A stretch of DNA of 64,000 bases, from assembly GCA_028279185.1 (NCBI GenBank), contig JANQSS010000226.1:1-64000 (forward strand). The letters are read 5' to 3'. How positions within the stretch are numbered: the first letter of the stretch is position 1; every line of letters starts with the position of its first letter. This stretch comes from Saprospiraceae bacterium (GTDB lineage: Bacteria > Bacteroidota > Bacteroidia > Chitinophagales > Saprospiraceae). A program made the translations under genes and the position numbers. Below the pieces are notes generated by a model that was not told the origin of the DNA, searched no databases, and saw nothing but the letters and a program-made list of their open reading frames with translations. Below are positions 57,801 to 64,000 of the stretch, piece after piece.

Positions 57801-60385
57801 TTTTATTTTTCATACACGACCGCATGGATGATACGCTGGGAAATATTGCCGGAACTTCGTCTGATACTGCCATATTATTTTCTGAAGGTAATTTTGAATG
57901 TGATTCGATCTATTATGTTTCTGCCGTCATTGGCAGCTGGAATGGTGTTACGATCAACCTAAATGATCCCTGTTTACAGGTTTCCACTGGACAACCGGTG
58001 CGGTTTCACTGTCAACCAACGGTATTTGCTGGTAACGATACAAGCATTTGCACGCTTCAAACAATATTATCCGGGCAAAGTACAAACGGAGCAGGAATAT
58101 GGACCACCTCTCATGCTGATGTTACACTTTCACCTATCGACGCGGTGACATCATCTGCACTATTCAATACACCGGGTCGTTATATGTTCCAGTTTATTTC
58201 TTCTTCAACCATGTGCATTAGTCGGGATACCATCGTCGTCACCGTTGTAGATGCGCCTCAGGTTGTGCCGGTTACAGTGGATACAGTTTGCCTTTCCTCG
58301 GGTGAATATTACACGGTTTCATTTACTATTCAAGGGGGTGACGAAAATACCTATACGGTCAATGGAAATCCGATAACCGGAAATATATTTTTATCTGATT
58401 CAATACCATCAGGTGAACCTTTTGAGTTTATTGTTTCAGATACGAATATTTGTTTTCCCGATACTATTTCCGGATCGTTTACATGTGCCTGTTTTTCGTC
58501 GATCGGCGAATTAAGTCAGGGCCCGTTTTACTATTGTGCGGCTGATACTGTATCAGCCGCAACATTTTATAATCCGGCTGGGCAGGTTATTGTTGGAAAT
58601 GATATTCGCAATTATATTTTATTTTCAGATAGAAATGATATTGTTGGAAGCGCACTTTACACTAATGTTTCCGGTGATTTTGTATTTGAATCGTCGACTA
58701 TGAATTTGGGCCGACCGTATTACGTTGTGCTTGTTATTGGAAACCAAATAATACCGGATGTTGTCGATTTAACCGATAGATGCTTGTTGGTAAGTGATAC
58801 CCTGGAAATAGTTTGGTACAATAAAATTGATTTTGCAATAGGGAATGACGGTAGAGAGATTAATTGTAATCAACCCGAAATTAATTTATTCATATCGACT
58901 TTAGATGATACATCAGGCTATGCGATTCAATGGCAAGGGGAAAATGGTGCTGTAATTCTGCCGACGGATTCATCTTCCTATGAATTATTGGTTACACAGC
59001 CAGGACGATATATTGCGACGATTGGACATCCCAATGCGGATTGTGACACATCACTTTTTATTGACATCACACGCAGTCCGGACTTGCCCGAAGCGATCAT
59101 TTTGGAACCGGATACGCTGACATGCCGGAATACAGAGATTACCCTTTTTGGTTCGAATTCGACCTCGGGGCCATCGATAAGTTACCAGTGGTCGGGCCCG
59201 GGAATATTGTCAAACGACACGGCCATAAACATACTGATCAACGTATCAGGTAGGTATACATTAACGGTTATCGACCGAGCTGATAACTGCGAGGTGAGCA
59301 CGTCCGTATTGGTCGGTCAAAATATTATTCCACCATTGGCTGTGGCGTCTGTATTGGACATATTTGATTGTGATACTGAAACAGTCTCACTATCTGGCAA
59401 CGGATCATCTGTAGGTCTGTTCATATCCTACAGTTGGATTAGTCCTGATACGGGTAATATTGTTGGTAGCCCCACTTTGCGAGATATCGAAGTGGATGAA
59501 GATGGACTTTATTCGATTTTTGTCACCAATGAAGAAAATGGTTGCTTTACTATGTCTTCAGTGCTCGTTGAAACGGACGAGAATATCGTATCAGGCCTTG
59601 AATTGGAAATAGAACAGCCTGCCTGCGATGGAATTGGTGATGGGGAAATAGAGATAGAAAATGTCATAGGTGGAATTCCTTTTTACGAATACAGTTTTGA
59701 TGGGGGAGAAACCTTCAGTGCTGTTAGTGAGCGAAATAATCTATCACCAGGGGTTTATGTTATCGGTGTTCGTGATCAAAATAATTGTGAATATTTTGAT
59801 ACGGTTCAACTATTTGAACCGTATGAATTTTATGTGGATTTAGGCCCAGATATATTTAGCCCTTTAGGTGATGAATTAATTTTGTTGGCCGATACAGATT
59901 TACCAGATTCCTTGCGTTCGCTTATTACCTGGAATCCCCTGTACGATACAATTAATTCGCAGTCTGTTCAACAGGAATTAAATCTGCCAATTGGTTCTTA
60001 TCAAATCGCCGTATCCATTACCGATCGTACTGGTTGTGTTGAATCGGATGATGTTACTGTTTTTATCACATTTGAAGAACGCATTTTTATTCCTACTGCT
60101 ATCCGCTCGGAAAGTGTCAATTTAGAAAATCGATACATCAATATTTATGCAGACCCGATTATGGTAGAGTCGATTTCGAATTTTGAGATTTATGATCGCT
60201 GGGGTGAGCGGGTATTCCAGCGGTCAGCGGTCCCTGTAAGTCTCGACTTTGATGCCAATTATGCCTGGGATGGAATGATTGATGGCCAGCCGGCCCTTCC
60301 GGGCGTCTACGCCTTCGTGGCTCGCGTATCATTTGCGGATGGGCTGACAGAGGTGTTGAAGGGAGATATTACGGTGGTGAGGTGA
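54818..60385 (+). CDS. Giant adhesin-like protein with type B T9SS tail (paralogue B of a tandem pair)
   Basis: The protein is 1856 residues from the ATG at 54818, chosen because the earlier TTG (54761) is inside the preceding terminator. The N-terminus has a hydrophobic signal segment (LVYPIYLIPFFFLLNSFQVV, ending YGQ). It follows paralogue A module by module: NPNWFGFVAGTSNVSLEINI, TYYLVFDGCAGDSCQIRIS, LEICGDLCIQAVSNLDTMMD, AEFILHDQPGSA, APGQPVIWHEIP, LTCRNTEITLFGSNSTSGPS, then CHU_C (RIFIPTAIRSESVNLENRYI, NFEIYDRWGERVFQR, LPGVYAFVARVSFADG). Codon choice looks more A/T-rich than in paralogue A. It is a probable surface adhesin. No terminator hairpin was found after it. Confidence 0.87.
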   Translation: MGWSNINLYSKIPWRDKLVYPIYLIPFFFLLNSFQVVYGQPCDGNPPPAQTVNEVQLLCEGLDALNEYCFWLQPNNCDTSAFPGGCNPIDYVLDNPNWFGFVAGTSNVSLEINIDSCQNTVGAIGAQFALYEAVGDIGTTPECDPYLLPLDVVSHGTLPECNCVTGQRIYNGIPTTIGSTYYLVFDGCAGDSCQIRISVIAGGEPPPIPGATDIIFPLAGFATPAAGHLDTICAGAEGVIIETNVIPNTSSYLWTLPGGTDFITTNPQIVYNFPITPGATFDFCVRGRNDCDTSNFMYCETVILAALDTLFDPPIFLCEGETTTWMGMTVGPYNNLTEDIVDMMGVNIPDPTTFNCNVANVVEIFVTNENDEAPTIIDTVICGQNYISVFGQEISSSVQNSIFVSFGGSAAGCDTTVDASVAYLDADLTFNSADASCSGGMITVCPDTEMYMPDSATPGLQISYRWIRTSDGMQVGDTTACLEIGTADFNNPTETFELSIVLSLNNRPVPPCSFGPFSVTLNAADFVLPAGDVSGPDTLCVGTEATYIFTSTAGSAEATWSTAPLSATIIQETGQLYRLSFNSAGNAQVCAAPTNACGVEPPACVDVYVIAPFVQGIESYTCNGSQDSFFVRIPLIGGQEPFSIISGEGSISNDTFVSNLVPSGELVLATIADAAGCEVPIFANAFICDCITDAGTMSTATLEICGDLCIQAVSNLDTMMDANDIAEFILHDQPGSAVNNIIARNNSGLFCFTDTSLNYDETYYVSLVVGDAGFGMDTVDLSADCSRIAPGQPVIWHEIPRAMARDTITCADIVGLTAVPSVGQGTWSISSITDKLSINDATLPNATLYTDSCGTYNLQWSENNSGCLDSTTIQISFHCTASVTSQQLACNTAQTGFDLEIILSGGTAPFMEENGRGSFSDSLFTEMDISLNTRDTFIFIDNNGCRLLHIITTTDCNCLSIIGEMGIPVVQGCQQDTLRVFYDGENEIREPGDTILFFIHDRMDDTLGNIAGTSSDTAILFSEGNFECDSIYYVSAVIGSWNGVTINLNDPCLQVSTGQPVRFHCQPTVFAGNDTSICTLQTILSGQSTNGAGIWTTSHADVTLSPIDAVTSSALFNTPGRYMFQFISSSTMCISRDTIVVTVVDAPQVVPVTVDTVCLSSGEYYTVSFTIQGGDENTYTVNGNPITGNIFLSDSIPSGEPFEFIVSDTNICFPDTISGSFTCACFSSIGELSQGPFYYCAADTVSAATFYNPAGQVIVGNDIRNYILFSDRNDIVGSALYTNVSGDFVFESSTMNLGRPYYVVLVIGNQIIPDVVDLTDRCLLVSDTLEIVWYNKIDFAIGNDGREINCNQPEINLFISTLDDTSGYAIQWQGENGAVILPTDSSSYELLVTQPGRYIATIGHPNADCDTSLFIDITRSPDLPEAIILEPDTLTCRNTEITLFGSNSTSGPSISYQWSGPGILSNDTAINILINVSGRYTLTVIDRADNCEVSTSVLVGQNIIPPLAVASVLDIFDCDTETVSLSGNGSSVGLFISYSWISPDTGNIVGSPTLRDIEVDEDGLYSIFVTNEENGCFTMSSVLVETDENIVSGLELEIEQPACDGIGDGEIEIENVIGGIPFYEYSFDGGETFSAVSERNNLSPGVYVIGVRDQNNCEYFDTVQLFEPYEFYVDLGPDIFSPLGDELILLADTDLPDSLRSLITWNPLYDTINSQSVQQELNLPIGSYQIAVSITDRTGCVESDDVTVFITFEERIFIPTAIRSESVNLENRYINIYADPIMVESISNFEIYDRWGERVFQRSAVPVSLDFDANYAWDGMIDGQPALPGVYAFVARVSFADGLTEVLKGDITVVR

Positions 60386-60611
60386 TACGCATTTATGTTT
60401 TTTAAGAGAGATTGCATGGGCTTTTGCTGGTTGTTTTAAACAATGGGGCCAACGGTGGAACAGGATTGAATGAATTATTCGAATATAAAATACTTCTAGA
60501 AAAGTTCATTAAGGACAGGTTGAGACGTAATACTAAAGAAATTGATCTTCTTGTTTCCATTTTTGTGTTAAAATGGTCCTATTGCTGTATTGTTGATATT
60601 AAAATGGGATT

Positions 60612-60938
60612 ATGACGATTCATGAAGTAACAGAGGAGATTAAACGGGCAGGTGAATACGTAGAGAGAATTCCAATTTGGAGATCCACGAGTTATTTCAA
60701 TAAGTTTGATTGCTTTGATGACAAAAAGAGATTGTTTGAAGTTGGTGTGAGACTGAGTAGAACGATGAGTGGTAAGGTTTCGTCTGAATATCTGTTATCT
60801 GTAGCCGAAGAAGGATAGAGGCATCTTGGTATTATATCAGAAGACTTGGATGAATTAAAGATTAATTTTATATCCTATTCAAATAAGGTTTTTATGAGTA
60901 CTTTACTAAATCTATGTGATTCAAAACCGTTCTGTTAG
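60612..60938 (+). pseudogene. Unidentified small gene interrupted by a TAG stop
   Basis: ATG at 60612 opens a 68-codon frame (MTIHEVTEEIKRAGEYVERI through LLSVAEEG). After the TAG (60816-60818) the same frame continues with protein-like sequence (RHLGIISEDLDELKINFISY) to a second TAG at 60936. The simplest reading is one 108-codon gene with a premature stop. The family is not recognised. Confidence 0.35.
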
Positions 60939-61187
60939 AAAAAGGAATCACGTTAAAACTTGTAATCACGATTATTTATTCTTTGAACCGAATGGAAGTC
61001 CATTTAACCCGGATTCAAAAATGTGAACAACGTGTTATTGATGAAAGATATAAATTTCGTATCAGCGCATCCTTTTAAAGAATTTTGATGGAAGTTTATA
61101 CAATTTAATTTTTAAATCCATCTGTCCTGAAAGAAATTCAAAATAGGTCCGATTGAGAGTCTAGATTCTTTCCGAACATAGGAGATA

Positions 61188-61561
61188 TTGTCATTTTTGA
61201 GAATAAAAAATATTTGGGATTTCAACGTGAGTCTATTGCGGTGTTTTTTTCGGCTTATCAGATATTTATTGAATAAGGATTACAACGCAGAAGATATTGA
61301 AATTATTGATAATGATTGGTGCGATTTGGAAATTGTCAAAGTTGATGATTGTTTAAAGATTCGGGAATGTTTCATAACAAGGAAATTATTATCGTGAGTA
61401 TTACTCGATTTCATGATTCTGTTATTTACTTTACAAATACCCCGATCGAAACATTACGACTATTATCGCCTATAATTGATTCGCATCCTCCGTTAGTTAG
61501 ACTACTCAAGGAGTATCAGGCCATTAAAAAATTACAAGATGAAGAAAGATTAAGTGATTAG
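61188..61561 (+). pseudogene. Unidentified small gene with a probable frameshift
   Basis: Two overlapping frames meet near 61345: the first gives RLIRYLLNKDYNAEDIEIID and NDWCDLEIVKVDD, the second gives FHNKEIIIVSITRFHDSVIY and LRLLSPIIDSHPPLVRLLKE. Each is protein-like only on its side of the junction, which suits a single gene of about 120 codons with an indel. The family is unknown. Confidence 0.3.
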
Positions 61562-61780
61562 AAAATTCGGGGGTGTTAGTAGGAAAAACACAAAATTTTA
61601 TGAGGCTAGGCGAAATAATTTAATAATAAGACAATAAAATGTTCTGATATAAAAGATAAACCCTGAACATGAATTCAATGATTGAAAAGTGTAGCATGTC
61701 TATTTTATGAGACCTATACCGCTATTGTATGAGTGAGTCATGCATTTATGTTTAATATTTTGAACTGTTTTTACGGGTAT

Positions 61781-62470
61781 TCATACCGATGAAACACCAA
61801 GTCGCTCCCGCACTACTTCTAATGCGAACGCCAATTGTGCCTCACGATCCATGTTGGTATTATCAATTACGACAGCGTCCTCAGCCTGACGCAGAGGAGC
61901 TATGTCGCGGTTGGAGTCAATATGGTCGCGCAGTAGTAAGTTTTTTTGCACCTCTTCTTTTGAAATTAGTTTTCCATTTGCCTGTAATTCCATCCAGCGG
62001 CGTTCTACACGAATGTCGATATCAGCGGTAAGAAAGAACTTTACTTGCGCTTCTGGGAAGACAACAGTGCCTATATCGCGGCCATCCATGATGACATGCT
62101 GATTGCGACTAAGATTGCGTTGTAATTCGACCATACGGGAGCGCACAGGTCCGATTACTGATACCTGGCTGACAATATTTGAAATACGTTGTTCGCGAAT
62201 TGCATCTTCTACGACGATTCCATCCAAACGTGTAACCCGCATACCCGATTGTTCGACAAAATCGATGTCGAGCTGATTTACGATGCAGGCCACAACTTGT
62301 TCATATTGCAAGGGGATGTCATGGTCCAAAATAAATAAGCTTACGGCACGGTACATGGCTCCGCTGTCAATGTGCAAATAACCAAGCTCCTCTGCCAAAT
62401 CCTTGGCTAAGGTGCTCTTTCCACAAGAAGAATAGCCGTCTAATGCGATTTGATGGTAACCGTTTTGCAT
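61781..62470 (-). CDS. cmk: Cytidylate kinase
   Basis: This enzyme phosphorylates CMP and dCMP with ATP in pyrimidine nucleotide metabolism (cytoplasm). At 229 residues, the Walker A motif is ALDGYSSCGKSTLAKDLAEE (GYSSCGKST), followed by HIDSGAMYRAVSLF and the substrate-binding motif MDGRDIGTVVFPEAQVKFFL with RVERRW. The conserved D in DNTNMDREAQ is present at the C-terminus. It is the second gene after DUF2795 on the minus strand, with a terminator-like hairpin ending only 14 bases before its ATG. Confidence 0.96.
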   Translation of the reverse strand: MQNGYHQIALDGYSSCGKSTLAKDLAEELGYLHIDSGAMYRAVSLFILDHDIPLQYEQVVACIVNQLDIDFVEQSGMRVTRLDGIVVEDAIREQRISNIVSQVSVIGPVRSRMVELQRNLSRNQHVIMDGRDIGTVVFPEAQVKFFLTADIDIRVERRWMELQANGKLISKEEVQKNLLLRDHIDSNRDIAPLRQAEDAVVIDNTNMDREAQLAFALEVVRERLGVSSV

Positions 62471-62484
62471 AGTCCTGCAAAATA

Positions 62485-62520
62485 AAAAAGTCTTACACAG
62501 TAGACCGTGTAAGACTTTTT
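62485..62520 (-). terminator. Terminator-like hairpin between the DUF2795 gene and cmk
   Basis: A perfect 14-bp stem AAAAAGTCTTACAC/GTGTAAGACTTTTT has an 8-base loop and, on the minus strand, ends in TTTTTTATTTT. It lies 22 bases after the DUF2795 stop and 14 bases before the cmk ATG, leaving no room for a separate cmk promoter downstream of it. Confidence 0.85.
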
Positions 62521-62542
62521 AAAAGTCGATTATTTTTTTGTT

Positions 62543-62764
62543 TTAATATTCGTCTTCGTTGAAAAGAAAGTCATCCTTTCTAGGGTAGTCAGGCCAAATA
62601 TCTTCAATGTTTTCATAGATCTCACCTTCGTCTTCCATCTCTTGAAGATTCTCTAGCACTTCCAATGGCGACCCTGAACGGATCGCGTAGTCGATCAACT
62701 CATCGCGAGTTGCAGGCCAAGGCGCGTCCTCTAAATGGTGGGCTAATTCTAACGTCCAATACAT
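62543..62764 (-). CDS. DUF2795 domain protein (73 aa)
   Basis: The protein is 73 residues and the DUF2795 pattern fills most of it: MYWTLELAHHLEDAPWPATR, DELIDYAIRSGSPLEVLENL and QEMEDEGEIYENIEDIWPDY, with an acidic end (FLFNEDEY). The family is small, cytoplasmic, common in Bacteroidota and of unknown function. It is first in a transcript with its own good promoter at 62811-62840, with cmk downstream. Confidence 0.85.
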   Translation of the reverse strand: MYWTLELAHHLEDAPWPATRDELIDYAIRSGSPLEVLENLQEMEDEGEIYENIEDIWPDYPRKDDFLFNEDEY

Positions 62765-62810
62765 GTTTTGTTCTAATTTAAAAAGTCCTAAATCCTACCC
62801 TAAAACGCCG

Positions 62811-62840
62811 CAAATGTAGCAAAATCGGGCATATATACAA
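62811..62840 (-). promoter_or_regulatory. Promoter of the DUF2795-cmk transcript
   Basis: The minus strand reads TTG, 19 bases, then TACATTTG. This is an exact fit to the Bacteroidota -33/-7 pattern (TTG-N19-TAnnTTTG). It lies about 47 bases before the ATG at 62764. Confidence 0.75.
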
Positions 62841-63206
62841 TTTTTTAATTCGAATCACTCAAAATAAGTTCACTGCGTACCAGAATAATATCATGAATAT
62901 TTCATAACTGATTGGCTATCACAGTGTTGATAATTAGATTAATCGCAATTATGTCACTTCCTTGATCGTTGATGACTACCCGGCACATCCTTGATTCCCG
63001 CTCTTTTCTAAGGGATTTAAACCTTTGGCAGCGAACGGTTAAAAACCATTAAGGATGCTAATAGGTCCGGTCTGTGGTAAAGTGTTTCAAAAGTTGTGTG
63101 AAGGCATAATCTATCGCACCACCTTAGGAAATTTCCAAAAAAGCATAGACCCTTGGGTATATTTTCCTTGTTCACGACACTTATAAGTAGATTATTTCAA
63201 TTCTTT
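62841..63206. other. Intergenic region with no recognised feature
   Basis: No tRNA, hairpin terminator or coding frame was found between the DUF2795 promoter and the Y1-like gene, apart from a possible TTG extension of the latter from 63153. Short inverted words (GGTTAAAAACC near 63038) are present. Confidence 0.5.
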
Positions 63207-63878
63207 ATGCACAAAATAAAAAAACTTCAAGCTGATCATATCTATATGATTGGAGGAGCAAGTACGGCTAATTCGGCATTTTTTGAAAATGAATCAGATT
63301 GCAAGCAATTTCTCGAATTGGCGGACCGCTTCCTGAAACCTTACTTAAGCATCAATGCATTTCAGAACAACCGTGATGGTTGGGCTATGATAGTAACCAC
63401 AAAATCAGCTGATGTAATTAGGCGAGCTTATAAAGAGCGACGATCCAAGTCTACGAAGTGTAAGAAGGCATGTGCTTTCAATGAAATCTGGCGGATTCTA
63501 TCCGATCAGGTTCGTATTTTCTTGAGTACTTATGTAAAGGCTACAAACTTTCGAACAGGTCGCACAGGTGGAAAGGTTCGAAGTAATTATGAACGATTTG
63601 TTTTCGAGGATGGAGAAGAGGCTTTGCAAATGAAGAAGAAATTGGCGAATCAACAATACGTTCAAGCTCAAAAGAAGAAGCGCTATCGTCCAGCCAAGAA
63701 GCTATGCAAAATTAGACGAAAGTTGTTTAAGACAAGCCCATACTTAAGCTGCGCGCTGTTGACTACATCGGAGAAGATTGTAAAGCTGGGGTTGAGTTGT
63801 TTGGATTTTGGTGTTTTCGTTGGTGATGTCCTACGTAAATTGATCCAAGCGACCCTCAACTATCATTTTCCTACCTGA
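63207..63878 (+). CDS. Y1/IS200-like transposase relative lacking the HUH motif
   Basis: The protein is 223 residues from the first ATG (TTG at 63153 is an alternative that adds 18 residues). The N-terminal half follows the REP-associated/IS200-type Y1 layout: DHIYMIGGASTANSAFFENE and CKQFLELADRFLKPYLSINA, then the place where transposases have PNHxHLL reads FQNNRDGWAMIV. Later LSTYVKATNFRTGRTGGKVR matches the conserved (Y.kA.N....RTG.lf) region. The C-terminal half is basic (QAQKKKRYRPAKKLCKIRRK) and lacks the usual Tyr-containing NPVxAG segment. It is therefore probably catalytically dead or repurposed. No flanking ends were identified. Confidence 0.55.
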   Translation: MHKIKKLQADHIYMIGGASTANSAFFENESDCKQFLELADRFLKPYLSINAFQNNRDGWAMIVTTKSADVIRRAYKERRSKSTKCKKACAFNEIWRILSDQVRIFLSTYVKATNFRTGRTGGKVRSNYERFVFEDGEEALQMKKKLANQQYVQAQKKKRYRPAKKLCKIRRKLFKTSPYLSCALLTTSEKIVKLGLSCLDFGVFVGDVLRKLIQATLNYHFPT

Positions 63879-64000
63879 CAATCCCAAATCTGACTTTTCA
63901 TACCCAACACAAAGGCTACTTCTCAATATTTTAATAGCGTTAATAGGGTTAAATTTATTAGCTACTTCTATTCCTTCAGAAAAACATCGAGTTTTCTAAG

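Larger units (their letters stand above)
60386..61780 (+). other. A/T-rich stretch with gene debris
   Basis: About 1.4 kb without an intact gene. Short frames with protein-like composition occur at 60412-60615, 60612-60938 (one stop inside), 60992-61078 (EVHLTRIQKCEQRVIDE) and 61188-61561 (one frame change). A further out-of-frame piece near 60963-61025 reads NHDYLFFEPNGSPFNPDSKM. None is recognised. The pattern suggests one or more small genes broken by stops and frameshifts, perhaps cargo of a past insertion. Confidence 0.45.

Overview
The window looks like a chromosome segment of a free-living member of the phylum Bacteroidota, probably a Saprospiria/Lewinella-type marine or environmental bacterium. 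The evidence is several giant secreted proteins ending in type IX secretion (T9SS) sorting domains of both the type A and the gliding-associated type B (CHU_C) kind, promoters of the Bacteroidota TAnnTTTG type, a three-subunit succinate dehydrogenase with one cytochrome b subunit, and a riboswitch-controlled TonB receptor. The genus assignment is inference; no rRNA or tRNA gene is visible.

Layout. Bases 1-9034 hold the 3' part of a giant surface protein (repeats, HYR-like domains, lamin-tail and P domains, dockerin-like and cohesin-like domains, T9SS tail). A candidate small RNA follows. From 9.4 to 13.2 kb, on the minus strand, lie an AraC regulator, RNase R and a small unknown protein. From 13.4 to 17.3 kb is the sdhCAB operon plus an ABM-fold protein. 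From 17.3 to 25.1 kb, on the minus strand, are a T9SS-sorted thioredoxin-like protein, a secreted protein with PAEY motifs and a peptidoglycan-binding-like tail, remnants of an M28 peptidase gene, RmuC, a lipoprotein, a DUF1016 nuclease and its probable XRE-S24 repressor with a clear operator. From 25.2 to 27.9 kb a TPP riboswitch precedes a TonB-dependent receptor, predicting a thiamin importer. A secreted S74-chaperone protein and a beta-barrel protein follow.

From 30.8 to 60.4 kb is the dominant feature: five giant secreted proteins in a row on the plus strand, namely a reprolysin-like metalloprotease with alternating PKD domains (type A tail) and four adhesin-like proteins with type B tails. 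The last two are tandem paralogues. Between the third and fourth lies a small four-helix-bundle (S23/Avd-like) gene set between arrays of CAGT/ACTG repeats, a possible small mobile unit. Two copies of a MITE-like inverted-repeat element flank the metalloprotease region. After a stretch of gene debris (60.4-61.8 kb) come cmk and a DUF2795 gene sharing one promoter but separated by a hairpin, and finally a protein resembling a Y1 (IS200/RAYT) transposase that has lost its HUH motif.

How the parts fit. The T9SS cargo block probably supplies large cell-surface adhesins and a protease. The core genes (sdh, rnr, cmk, rmuC) are ordinary housekeeping genes. The least ordinary items are the S24-repressor/nuclease pair with its operator, the S23 gene in its repeat cradle, and the HUH-less Y1-like protein.
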